DNA of 64,000 nt from Talinum fruticosum. Taxonomy: Eukaryota; Streptophyta; Magnoliopsida; Caryophyllales; Talinaceae. The notes beneath the pieces are model-generated. The model was not told the origin of the DNA, ran no database searches, and saw only the letters and a list, made by a program, of their open reading frames with translations. Where the stretch lies: the NCBI GenBank assembly GCA_021018815.1, contig JAITYX010000005.1:10400001-10464000 (forward strand). The letters are read 5' to 3'. This document shows positions 42,409-53,744 of the stretch, in pieces; the first letter of the stretch is position 1; every line of letters begins with the position of its first letter. Made by a program: the position numbers and the translations under genes.

Positions 42409-43902
42409 ATGAACTTCATGAGTGACTTGTCCCAGTAGATGCATGAGATGAGCAACACCGAAAGATTAGGTTTGTCGAATTATAGGCTGAATACATTATT
42501 TAGAATTCGCCGAGTGAAAGTCTATTGGACTTTCTTAAGGGTTGTTGTGGCCTTTTAGGATCCTCATCATCATGTCTTCAAGTTTGGGGATAAGGAACTA
42601 TGCCCACTCCTTGAACAATTTGATGCTATATTGGACATCCAAAGGCGGTCAAAATCTATCTTGCCTAAGCCTTCGGAAATCTGTGAGAGACTTATAAGTA
42701 TTTGTCTGAAAACTTAGCAATAAGAATCTAGGGTGGATTCTTATTGTAAAATCAGGTAAATATGATGAAACATTATCGACACATGTACGCCTATTCTGAA
42801 GTGATCATTATCCCGAGGTGACGAGCGATTATCACTTGCCCGATAGGTGGATTCCTATTGGTAGGAGGCTGCGGAGATATGGCGCCAGCGACACTATTGA
42901 GCTTAGTTGAGTAGTTAGAAAATTACTTGTTCCTTAACACCACTAATAGTTGTTGAGACGATCATAGGTTTAAAGCGGGTTGAGGCAAACTCGAGGAAGA
43001 CTTCGCTGGGAGCTCCCTGTTGTTGAAGGTAGGCAAATAACGCCTGACGACACCAAGCAATGTAGGCCGGTTGCGGCGCCGCCAAGGCTGAGTCGCCTCC
43101 AGCTTACACCGAAAATCTCGATTTTCTGCTCCTTTCGCTTTTTCATTGTTTTTTATTTTGCTCCTGTTGGGCCTAAAGAGTTGAACCTAAAGCTAATCGA
43201 AGTTCCTAAACCTAATCCAAGCTCCTGCGAATATTGATGTATACTTAGCGGTGCACTTCTATCCGCGAAGCGAAAGAGGTGGTAACCGATCACCCTGCTT
43301 CCGGTGGGAGGAGTACCTCAAGAATCATAGTAAAAATTTTATTGGTACATTGTGCATTGGAAAGTGTCCAAATTTAGGACACATACCATGCAACATCCAT
43401 ATGTTACGCTCATTGGGTGAGAAAGCAGCACCTATTATTTCCCGACCGTGTGTTGCTCGCAGATGGGAAAAGAGCAAGTAATTCCTCTATTGGATCTGCA
43501 TTTGGCCTACTACCTTCAACTTGTTTGAAGGATTTGGAAACTCTAGGCAAACGAAATCATGGCTCGAATACTCGATGAACCTACGTAAGCTGCCGACACT
43601 GCGAGCAAACCAAATACTTGTTGTATCGGCCTATTATCTAGAGTGGATAATAGAAGTGGATCCTCAACTGTGTAAGGCATTGAGAGCTAGAGAGAGATCT
43701 TGACGAAGATGTCCATGCTACTGCACCTTTCCAAATTCGCGAAATAAACCCTCGGGTGGCTGAACATGTTGGCCGAAGAGAGACTGGAGCCAAGGAAGCT
43801 AAAGAGAAAAGGGCCCAAAGAATTGACAAACCGAAGAAGCGTACCCAAGATAATGCGGCTGAGTCTAGCGACCCCAAAGGAAACAAAGTTAAGATAGATT
43901 AG
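42409..43902 (+). pseudogene. G2 antisense gene aORF2 (DUF7745-like)
   Basis: ATG at 42409: MNFMSDLSQ, a stop, MHEMSNTERLGLSNYRLNTL, FRIRRVKVYWTFLR, then across frames a WDPHHHVFKFGD block and ELCPLLEQFDAILD, LPKPSEICE, IIIPR.RAIITCPIGGFLL and GGCGDMAPATLLSLVE. The donor TTGAAG|GTAGGC near 43028 matches the G1 donor. The later part reads WEEYLKNHSKNFIGTLCIGK (43312), KSWLEYSMNLRKLPTLRANQ and YYLEWIIEVDPQLCKALRAR, with a Lys-rich end ESSDPKGNKVKID and TAG at 43900-43902. The WDP..F.FG..EL.P..E pattern resembles DUF7745 proteins. The family call is tentative; conservation in three copies is clear. Confidence 0.7.
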
Positions 43903-44382
43903 AGCTTAGATTTTTAAATAGAATTTAAAAAAGAATAAAATAAAAGGAGGATTAGTTTTGCCTCTTTAGAATAAATTTATTGTTTGTTTTTTTTTTTACA
44001 AGTAGTGTGCTTGCATTTCCCTTTTAATAGTCTGTGTATTCGGGTAAGTATTAGGCTTACCTTTTATTAAATAAAAGTAAGTATAATGCTATACTTTTAT
44101 GTTTTATCGCTCACCTAGAGGTAAAAAGAAATTGGGTCGCCTAGTTGTACTGCCTTTAAAAATAAAAAAATAATACAGAGTAAACTACATAAGCGAACCG
44201 CCTAATTGTGCTATCCAACAAATGAATGAAGGAACCGTCTAATTGGACAGTAAAAGATGAATTGCAAAGTTAGAATTAAAGAGGGATATTCGGCCCGGCC
44301 AGCCCACCGTTGTCCGAGTGGCAGTGGCACCACCACCGCATGGCCTAGTTGGGCCGAGGCTTGGCCCAACGTCCGGGTCGTG
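43903..44382. mobile_element. G2 convergent spacer with three repeat units
   Basis: Lies between the stop of aORF2 (plus) and the end of pol (minus). It holds three spaced units, on plus ACCGTCTAATTGGACAG (44231), ACCGCCTAATTGTGC (44199) and GTCGCCTAGTTGTAC (44135), and a GC-rich block 44296-44376. G1 has the same units. No open frame is supported. Confidence 0.65.
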
Positions 44383-45300
44383 CTAGATGTAATATTTTTC
44401 AATTGATCCAAGTTTGTGCACTAAAAAATTTGTTCACTATCTAAATCAGTCAATTTCGCTACTACTCCTGGCAATATTTGACTAAGCACAAATGAGGCTT
44501 GCAATTTAAGCCTAAATTTTCTTCATGGATCCTGAATCGGTGCTTTAATCTCTTTGAGGACCAAATCTCCAATTTGTAGGTTTCGAGGCTTCACTCGTAT
44601 GTTAAATGCCCTTGACATTCGTGCCTAGTATATTTGTACATTATGCAAGGCGTTGAGACGTCTTTTATCCAACAACAATAACTCTTCGGAGCATGCTTTA
44701 GCCACTCGCTTCTAGAATCGACTTTCAGCAACGATCCTTAATAAAGGAATGGAAATCTTTGTTGGAAGAACATCTTCCATGCCATAGACTAGGGTGTTCC
44801 TCCCATAGAGGTTCTGACAGATGGTCGATAGCCCCATAAAGCAAACGACAGTTTATCGAGGCCAATCCTTATAATTGACATTCATCTTCTCCACTATTCT
44901 ACAAATGTTCTTATAGGCGGCCTCGATCGCTCCATTAGTCTGACGACGACAAGGAGAAGAATTATGGTGGTTAATCTTGTATTTGACCAATAAGTCTGCT
45001 ACTTCCTTCTTGAAATGACTACCATGGTCACTAATTAGCTCATGGGGCACCCAGTAACGGTAAATGATATTACCGATGAGGAAGATAGCTACCTGTTTGG
45101 ATGTCTAGATTGCATAAGACGCTGCCTCTACCCACTTGGTGAAGTAGTCAATTACTATTAACACAAATTCATGACCGTCCGTTCCTTTAGGGGTCACCTT
45201 GTCAATAACGTCTATTCCCCAAACCGAGAATGGTCGGAGGGACGCTAATGTTATGAGAAATGAAGCCGGTTAGTGTTGTAAATTTGCATACACCTCACAC
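44383..45300 (-). pseudogene. G2 pol: integrase
   Basis: Minus strand, from the zinc-domain end at 45300: worn CEVYANLQH, TILGLGN, then MPHELISDHGSHFKKEVADL (45050; second Asp), QTNGAIEAAYKNICRIVEKM (catalytic Glu kept, near 44925), NVNYKDWP, and after a frame change a VYGMEDVLP-like stretch, GDLVLKEI (near 44560), FRLKLQAS and LPG..AKLTDLD. It ends TNLDQLKN near 44390; one lost A shifts the stop. The rest of pol lies beyond G3 and the window. Confidence 0.88.
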
Positions 45301-47198
45301 TCGTAGGAACCACGGCCGGCCAGAGCCCACCGAGCTTCCCCACTTGTGTCGGGTCTCCCTTTTGAAAGATTGATTTTAAAGATGGTTTTTAAAAGTCAAT
45401 TTTGGAATGTGGGGATGAACATGTTATTAAGCTTTTTGAATTTTATTAAATTGAGTTGAAATGACTTCAATGAGATTGATTGGTGTTTTATTAATTATTT
45501 TATTTTGACAATTACTTTTAGAATTCCCGAGATATTATTTCTTAACTGAAAAATAGGAATTAGGGTGTTTGTTTCTGCCGTGATGCTCTAAGGCCAAACC
45601 GGTGTGAAAACACCGGCTTGAACCCGAGCCTAACCTACGAGACCACTTGGTGCGGCGGCAGCCTGCACCCGGTGGTGGCCGGCACTGGCTAAAGGCCACA
45701 GCTAAGGAGATCAGCCTCAGCCTCTACCTTGGCTGGAAGATCCGAAATTTATTGTCCTATTTTTCGATCAAAAAATAGCCGAGATGCAATTCTAGAAGAA
45801 ATAAAGCAAAGGGAGTCGCCAATCAATTTTTAGGAGAGAAAACTAACTAAAACAAAATAAAAATTTGCTTTTCCAATCTTAATATGGGGAAACTAAGACT
45901 AAAAGACGCTAAAAATGACTCCATTGGTCTTTGAATCGAGAATCGGATTTGGGCCGAGGGTATGAAACGTAGGGATAGCCCCTTCCATTCCGCCCGTCCG
46001 AACACGACCATTACTAGTTTGAGTAGTGAATTAAAATGATTTAACAAAAGCAAGCAAGCAACATGCTAAACAGAATTAAAAGCAACCAAACATAATAAAG
46101 AAAAGCAATAAAAGCGAAAGTAAAGGGAAGAGGTAAAGGCGAAACGAAAAATGAAATCGAAAGAAAAACCAAAAAGAAAAAGAAGGCAAGAAATCTAAAA
46201 GATTACATCAGGCGGGGAGGAATTAAAAGCAATACATCGTTTGTCAACAATACGGAAAGCAATAAAGAAAGCATAAAATAAAATAAATTGTTGTGAGGAT
46301 TGAATTTGTGCCCTCGGGTTGTCCCTCTCGCTAATCTGTATCTCGGATCTCGATCTCTTGATGCTACGGTGGTGAATTGAAAGGGGCTTTTTGTGAGTTT
46401 TTGGTGTAGGTAGGTAGGCGAGATATGTGATTGATGGAGTTTAGGGATCGAATATATCGAGTATGATAAAAGTAGGGAAGGAATAGGCTGAAAAGGGACC
46501 AAGAGATCAAAATACGGATGAGAGTATTCGGTAGCTCTTAGGCGAGTTTCAGCAGAGTGGTGCTAAGGCAGGAAGCCGTGTGGGAATGAGAGCCAAGGCT
46601 CTTTATTTATAGTGAGAGGTTAGGTCAAGGAATGACCTAGTGTTAGCTCGGCCAACTATTCGAAGCAGCAGACCAAAATCGGGCCGAGGTCAAAGTGATA
46701 AAATCGGATAGAACAAGGATAAAGAAGGGATAAGACCCGGTTCACGGCGCTAGCCACAAGAGGTTTCCTAGGGTTTCGTGCCCTAGCGTGCTTCCAAGGG
46801 AGTCTTCGGGGCAAAACGCAACGTTCCACATAAGATTTTAGGGTGGCAGGTGCTGGTCACAGCGACTTTCCAAAAATGAAAAGTTTTCATTTTTGGTAGG
46901 TTTCCATTTTTGGCGGGTTTCATTTTTGATGCGGGATGCGTGCTCCTAGTCTCAGGTGGACTCTCTTAGAGTCAAAACGCAGCACTTTGATGCTTGTGAT
47001 CATAAAATGGAGCGTCTAACGTTGTCTTGAGGTGTTCAGCTCCTTTTCTAGTTTAACTAAACCGAAGAACACAATGTTCTAAGCTTGGAATTCCCTTGTA
47101 TGCGGCACTAGACTTTGTTGTCTCTGGAGGCTTGGCTCGGTTCTTGGATTGTCCGAAAGAAAATGGGATTTTCGGATCTGCCCAAGGAAAAAGGCTAT
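45301..47198 (-). mobile_element. Tat gypsy G3: 3' LTR, truncated
   Basis: T(c)GTAGGAACC at 45301 interrupts the G2 integrase in the same region where the solo LTR at 10254 interrupts G1. It is collinear with the other LTRs to GGCTATTTATGTGGTAC, then jumps to CGAGTCTTAAAGATGATGG of the interior, so about 130 bases of the sense LTR start and the purine tract are lost. TATAAATA at 46611-46604 (minus). Confidence 0.88.
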
Positions 47199-48840
47199 TT
47201 ATGTGGTACGAGTCTTAAAGATGATGGTCAAAGTAGACATTAAAGGGTACTTACCTGGTGTTGGCTTTGCTGCGAATCGTCGATAGATGCGTCACGAAAT
47301 TAGGTATCCGTGGCTTGAATTCGACGGAGGGCCTGGGCTTGAGTGGCGGAGTCCGAAGTACAAGTTGGTGATTCCTGAACTTGGCTACTTAGAGACTCGA
47401 AGTTCGGATTAGTGTGTCTAAACTTGACCATGCGCTTAGTCCGAAGCTTAGTGAAGGAGCTTGAACTTGACTCGGGTAGTAAAGTTTGAAGTCCAACTGG
47501 GGTGCCCGAACTTGACCGCTTCTTAGATTTGAAGTTCGGCTAGGCGTACGTAAACTTGACCTTTCTTGGTCTAAAGTTTGGCTAAAAAGTTTTCTACACT
47601 AACACTTTTGTTAGCTAATAATCGAATAGAAATGGTTTCAAGTGTTACTCGAAGATAATTTGTAATCAAATCATGTTTCAAATGTGGTTCCTTGACTTGG
47701 CCATAGAGTGGTCTTGAAGTCTTGGTGTGGTGTCCGAACCTTGACCGTTGTTGGGCCTAAAGCTCGACCGGAGTGTGTTTAAACCTTGACCACTCTGGGG
47801 CATGAGACTCAACCGGGTGTGTACGAACCTTCACCGCTGTTGGGCTTGAAGCTCGAATTCTATCTACTTTCGTCTAAATAGGGAAGGATGCTTATCTTTA
47901 TGTAGAAATTCTTGCCTTGACTTGGTCGTTAGATGACCTAAAGTCTTCTTGGTTGAAAATATAATGTTCCCCGAGGTTATGTGCCTCATTCCATATTTGA
48001 GCTTTTAGTTTGTGTGCTAATAGCTCCTTTGTAAGGTAGATGATTTGTGTCTCCTCCGGGTATTATTGGAGTTATTGTGGTTGTATAAGTTTTTCGAACT
48101 TTAGCCCCCACATTCTTCCCGGGTGCTTGTGTGTAGCTCTTCTCCAATGTTGGATAATTGGCTAGCTTTGATTAATTGATGGCATGGCGGTGCCGGTGAC
48201 CTCCTTGATGCTCGACTTGATGCTTAATGTCGCTTGACGCTTGATGCTGCTTGATTGAATAATTCCTTGTAGGGTGCTTTGTTATTAACTTTTTGTATTT
48301 TCGGGAGTTTGACTTATGCAAAGAAGATGAATGTAAGACTCTATTCTAAGAACAAATGCATTCTTTTATTAAGATGATGCAAAAAGCTCAAAAGGACAAA
48401 AATAAAAACTGCACTTTAACCCTCACTCCCTAAAGTAAAGCCTAAAGAATGGTAGGCCGCTTAAACTATAATGTACTTGTTGCTGGCCATGGACTGTACT
48501 CCTAACGGTTTGATGCTCCAGATCGGCATGCTTTTTGATGATTCGATGCATTTTCCCAATAGGTTTCTCGCTCCATTGAATAGGGCAAAGTGGCTTTGAT
48601 TTTAGGAAACTAGAAATGGGAATTGGGATCAAGATTAGGATTGGCTCGTGGAAGAACTTCTAGGGAGATGGAGCTTAAGTGCTTGACCCGAGGAAGACTG
48701 GTCCTAGGAGAAAAGAAAATGATATGCTCTTTTATTTGGATGCACATAAAGGGATACAAAACAAATAGAATGAAATGTATGCAACGACGTGCATGACATA
48801 ATCTAGGATGATTCTATAATTTGATTAGTGTAGAACTGAA
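47199..48840 (-). mobile_element. G3 reduced 3' interior with tandem repeats
   Basis: It begins like the 3' regions of G0 and G2 (AAAGTAGACATTAAAGGGTA, ACTTACCTGG). Positions 47340-47850 are imperfect repeats of about 40-60 bases built on CGAACTTGACCGC..TTGAAG..CGGC-like words. A trace of intron 5 (TGTGCTAATAGCTCC, 48018) and the shared flank TAGGGTGCTTTGTTATTAAC (48271) show where aORF1 ended, but exons 1-5, aORF2 and pol are absent. Open frames here (such as 48632-48423) have no recognisable content. Confidence 0.65.
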
Positions 48841-49261
48841 ATGCATAGATAATTACTCCTAATGGAAGATGAATTTGCTTTGGCTCAATGAAATATGAAA
48901 ATGCAAGACATACTCACTTAAATTGAGATGAAATTTGAATTGGCTAATGCAAATGAAGGACTCTCCTAATTTGAGATGGATTTTATTTTGGTTAATGCAA
49001 ATTAAATGCAAGATTAGACTCACCTGTTCCGAGATGAAATTTGAATTGGCTAATGCAAAATGAGATGCTAAATTGGACTTACCTACTTTGAGATGATTTC
49101 GACTTTGGCTAGATACAAACAAGAAATGCAAATATGGACTCACCTATTTAAGATGCAATTTTATTTTTATTTTTGCCTAAAAGGACTCACCTAGCTTGGG
49201 ATGAAATTTATATTCACCTAATGCAAATAAGAAATGCAATTATTGGACTGACCTAAGAAAG
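48841..49261. repeat. tandem repeat, about 55-60 bp units
   Basis: About seven imperfect units, each with a GAGATG(A)AATTT core, a TTGGCTAATGCAAAT-like word and GGACTCACCTA. Examples start near 48846, 48920, 48976, 49038, 49090, 49150 and 49198. The array ends against solo LTR T3. It gives a repetitive minus-strand open frame (49143-48859) that is not a gene. Confidence 0.75.
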
Positions 49262-49814
49262 TGTAACGCCCCCATTACGTAACCACATAAATAAGTAATT
49301 AACAGCGGAAGACTTGTAAATTAGGAGACGTTACCGCCGTTTTCAGAATGAAAACAAGGCAAATTTATTTGAGCAAGTTAATTATTCAAACAATTTATGT
49401 AACAATCTGATCCAAAATTTTCATTTTTTTTCACGAGAAAAATGAAATCGTCAAAATCTCGAGGATCGGTTGGAGAGGAATCATGAGCCATGAGACCGAG
49501 GAAGGGACTAACATGTATGGGGTCAAGACGAACAGCCGAACATCACTTCTCCGACCAGCTTTATCTTTTCTTCATCTTTAAACTTTGGGTGTGATTGTGA
49601 ATAGTCTTCCATGCGCTCGACTTCCTAAAAATTTTAAAACATAAAACAATAGACATGTGAGCTAGAAGCTCAATGACGTTACCATTATAAAATAAAATTA
49701 TAATTTAAGTGCTCTTAAATCATGCATATCTTAAATCATTTTTTTTCCTTGAATACTCGATTTGCAAACTTGTTAATTTCGATTTGCTTTTCCGATTTAG
49801 CCAAAAATTAGGAC

Positions 49815-50370
49815 CCGTACCGTGAACCGTAACTATGTCCGTAAACTGTAATTATGAATCGTAATCGTGTTCGTAAATCGTAATCGTGAATTGTGAATCG
49901 TATTGTGAATCGTAAACTGTATCGTGAATCGTAATCGTGAATCGTAAACCGTAAACCGTATCGTGAATCGTAAACCGTAAACTCTACTGTGAATCGTAAC
50001 TATGAACCGTAAACTGTATCGTGAACTGTAAACCGTAAACCGTAAACTGTATCGTGAATCAGTAATCGTAAACCGTAAATTGTACTCGTGAATCGTAATC
50101 GTGAATTGTAAACTGTATCGTGAATCGTAAACCGTAAACCGTAATGTGAATCATAATCGTGAATCGTAAACTGTATCGTGAACGGTAATCGTGAATCGTA
50201 AACTGCATCGTGAATCGTAAATTGTACTGTGAACAAGAATCGTGAATCGTAAACTGCATCGTGAATCGTGAACTGCATCGTGAATCGTGAACCGTATCGT
50301 GAACTGTGAACTGTAAACCGCATTGTGAACAGTAATCGTGTTCGTAAACCGTGAACTGTGATCGTGAAGT
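49815..50370. repeat. minisatellite of CGTAAAC/CGTGAAT words
   Basis: About 555 bases built almost wholly from short related words (ATCGTGA, ATCGTAA, ACCGTAA, ACTGT) in shifting order, with local units of about 18-45 bases such as TATCGTGAATCGTAA. It makes overlapping minus-strand open frames of repeated FTIHDxVYDSR, which are by-products of the repeat. It is not the plant telomere repeat. Confidence 0.9.
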
Positions 50371-52449
50371 GGGTCCAATTATTTATATTATTAAAACAAG
50401 TAAGCTCAATAATAAAGATGAACAATTTGGAAAAGGTACAAGCAATAACGTACCTCAACGTGCCAACCACTTCAATGACTCGATTGTTTCGCAACACAAT
50501 TTCAATTGGATTTCGTTTCCAAAACGAATCTACTTTTGTAGGTTACTAGTCCTTTAACCATATTTATAAGCATTTACAATCACCGAACTTTTATTTTTCG
50601 TGTACCTATCCATATTGTTTCCTTTTGATCTCGATATTCATACATTTCCCGTAAATAAGCTATTGACGATATAGTTTGAATTCGTATATAGCAATTGATG
50701 AGTTTAATTTCCCATTCTTTTAATAAAACTCAAGTTTGATCATTTGCTTCTATCATTTCTAATATGTGCTTAATGTAGCCTAATCTTAATTATACCACTA
50801 GTTTCATCTAGTACGCCCAAATGTCCTCATATCTCGTAAACCGAATATACTTTCTACTTGAGGTGTCGGTTTGGTTTTTCAATTTTCTAAAAATTTTGGC
50901 AGAGTTTCGTTTGAAACATGGCCTAACCATTAGGCTAAAAGCCTTAAAAACTTGCATAAAATCCACAATAAAACTCAACGAGCCACACGCGCGGAGTACA
51001 CAACTCAACGACCACGCGCCGGAGTATATTTACAACCACAAAAACCAAGTTTCAAACCAAGTATATAAACGAAGTTACAATCTCGTCAATATTCTCATTT
51101 TCTTGTGCTCACGAATTTTTCAATTTCTGATTACGACATATATATATTTATAGCTAAGGCTCCGGTTAAGCAATTTAATCATAGAAATCCCGATTATCGG
51201 GAGAAGGCTCCGTACGATTAATTCCTTTATGAGTAGTACCAATAATCGGTTAATGATTCAGTGGGTAATAGACAGAATAGTGAAACTCATCAATATTTAC
51301 ATGTTAACTTTTAAACATTTTGAAAAGTGCAGACAGTAATGTACCTTTTAATGCATTTTCACTCCTTATACAAGCTTCCCGATTGCCACGTTTGTGACCT
51401 GTTTGTGTTTAGAGTAAGGCTTTTATAAGTCATATTCATTTAATAAGTTATCAATATCACCTATATACTTTGTATCATTTGAACTCTTGTTATTTAGGTT
51501 AACTATCTTTCTTGTCACTCTTGAAGACCTTTATGTCTGTTTACTTCTTTAGTTAATTATTAAAGAATCCCCGACAATTTAATACTTTCCGATCAATTCT
51601 ATGACCGATTAATCAAAAGTATTTCCTATTTCCTCTCACTATATTTGGCTATGGAGTATTACATCCCGAAACTTTACAATTCCATTAATTAACCTGGAAT
51701 ACCAACACACCATCATTTCAACCCAACATTATCCCGAAATACTTTCATTTCGTGGTACTCTTATTTAACATTTTGGCTTAAATATATCCTAAAATTGATT
51801 GTTGTAACACTCATATATCACAGAGTTATCCCAACAACACTAGTTACTCTACACAAGCTTTGTATTGCAACCGAATTAATTCCTCCAACCTTTAATCTCA
51901 CCCAACCGACAACAACGTTTTATAGAAACAATCTAAGTATTTCAATTACTCTTCCTCTCAAATTCAAGCATGACTTGCCCAATTCACAACTACATGCTCC
52001 TCAAATTAATTTTAACAAAGCACATAATTACTTAGTTAAATTCCACAAAAACCACCTCAAATCCAATTAAACTTTCAAATATACTTTCATCTATTCCTCT
52101 CTCTTAGCATTATCTAATTTTGATTGAATCACTTCCCTAACATGCCTTTAAAACTCAAACAATACTCGTACAATCAAGCAAATCCATTCTCATATAAAAA
52201 TTCGATAAGCATATTCACAATTTGAATAAACCCAAATAAATTTTCAATACCTTATAAACATATACTCGAACCCTAATTTCATGTATAACCACACTTCAAT
52301 TACCCCCAAAGTTCTTCCAATTCCACCACAATCAATTCAAAACTTAATCACAACTTAAATTACAACATTTACTGGTCTAATTATTCAATTATAACATGAA
52401 TTTGGGATATAATTTACTTAGAAATTGAGGGTTAGAAATATACCTCAAA

Positions 52450-52760
52450 AGAGGTTAGAGATGAAAATGGATGATGGAGATTCGGTGGTGGACCTTGGGA
52501 GTGTCGAGGTGGCGATGGACAGCGGCGTCGGGCAACGACGGCGGCTAAGAAACGACGGCGGTAGCCGGTCCGAGCGCCGGCAAGTAGCAGGGCGGTTCTG
52601 CCCTGTTCGCGCGAGACAAGCGAAAAGAAGGAAGACAGAAGTGTTGGCGCGGTAAGGGTGGTAGCCAGGGAGCCGAAGATGGCTGTTGGCGGCTGTAGGT
52701 CCAGCCAACGACTGGCCGGTGGCCGGCAACACAGAGCGGCAGGGGCAGCGGGAGAAGAGA
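52450..52760. other. GC-rich island in T3
   Basis: CpG-rich, G-rich on plus, in the same relative position as the islands in T1 and T2. Downstream, 52830-52912 has poly-T runs. Open frames on both strands here are compositional. Confidence 0.55.
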
Positions 52761-53144
52761 GGAAGGAAAGGTGAGAGTGTGGGATTTTTTGTGATGAATT
52801 GGTTCTCTCGATCTTTGAAGGCAATACACACTCCTTTTTTTTTTCTTTTTTATTTTTTTGTTGCTGCACGCCTGCTCCAAGAGCTTGCTCCTCATTTCTT
52901 TTTTTTTTTTTTTGAGCCCAAAATCCTTGTGGTTCCAATATTTGTATAACTTTATGAACTTAAAAATATTTAAATAATTATCTCGTACCTATAAACATTT
53001 ATTACTTCGTAATGAAATAAATTATATGATTTTAGTACACATGCATGTATACAATTTTATGCAACTCACTGCTTTTAAACAATATTAAGACGATAAAATA
53101 CAAATTTAGAGTAATTAAATACGATTAAGATTTGGGGTGTTACA

Positions 53145-53721
53145 GAAAGGAAGGTAATTTTTGAACTTTTACCTAGAATGCACATAATTTGACTGACTCA
53201 AAAGTTTTATTATTTATTTTGTTTATGTACCCATGCAAGGATTATTCAACGCTCATCACCTATTCCTAAAGGATCACAAGCGAAGATTAAATTTAAAACA
53301 CACACACTCGTTCAAGCATGCAAATGAAGAAGGGACCACCTAAAAAGTCCAAAAGTTCTATTGTCAAAGAGTTCAAGAGTTTGGATACATGGTGACACGT
53401 AATTCGAGAATTTGGTTCCCCATGGGGTGCACGGATAAGGATACAAACCAGAATTCTCGGTGCCTCTCTGTGAACTAAAGGGTTTAGCCCAAAAGTGCGT
53501 GCTACAAGGGAGGAGGTACCGTTTCCTCGGGCAATGAGGCCTAGTTGGGCCCGCCTAAAGGAACCAAGTGGGAGCCTCTCTATAGAAGGGGTAAACAAGG
53601 AGCCTCTCTCCAAAACAATATTTAAATTAATTCAAAGGTTGCTAAATGCGGGATGCCTAATGCAAGCACATGATTAAAACACACTACTCAAATTTTCAAG
53701 TTTCGCCCTCTTAATAAATGA
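53145..53721 (-). mobile_element. G3 leader region after the primer site
   Basis: Between T3 and the primer site. Noncoding in all frames apart from short chance frames (53613-53293, 53495-53677). In a Tat element this is the long untranslated leader before gag; gag itself is missing. Confidence 0.55.
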
Positions 53722-53744
53722 TTTATCTCCAGTGGAGTCACCAC
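53722..53744 (-). promoter_or_regulatory. G3 primer-binding site region
   Basis: Directly after the sense LTR end (GGTTCGTACA), the minus strand reads GTGGTGACTCCACTGGAG. Tat/Ogre-type elements commonly carry a TGGCGACTCCACTGGGGA-like primer site here; this copy differs at a few bases. It proves 53745 onward is the 5' LTR of G3. Confidence 0.65.

Larger units (their letters stand above)
49262..53144. mobile_element. solo LTR T3 with TSD GAAAG
   Basis: 3883 bp from TGTAACGCCCC to GGGGTGTTACA, flanked by GAAAG at 49257-49261 and 53145-53149. Longer than T1 and T2, in part because of an inner minisatellite (49815-50370). Positions 50870-51030 match T1. Positions 51150-52420 are AT-rich with no coding signal. 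A GC-rich block at 52450-52760 lies about 390 bases before the end. No retroelement interior remains. Confidence 0.93.

Noticed and set aside
39278..43902. A host PMD gene unrelated to the retroelement
   Set aside because: The same gene pair occurs in G0, G1 and G2 at the same place relative to pol, polypurine tract and LTR, so it is element cargo here.
48841..49261. CRISPR-like array
   Set aside because: Units are adjacent imperfect tandem repeats without unique spacers, in plant retroelement DNA.
49815..50370. Interstitial telomere repeat
   Set aside because: The words are CGTAAAC and CGTGAAT, not CCCTAAA; unit order is irregular.
50000..50497. 165-codon frame of repeated FTIHD units
   Set aside because: Direct translation of the minisatellite; the unit is not constant in length or phase and neighbouring frames are equally open.
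52432..52938. Overlapping frames of 116-168 codons, minus strand
   Set aside because: GC-rich and poly-T end of T3; low-complexity translation with no start context or homologue.
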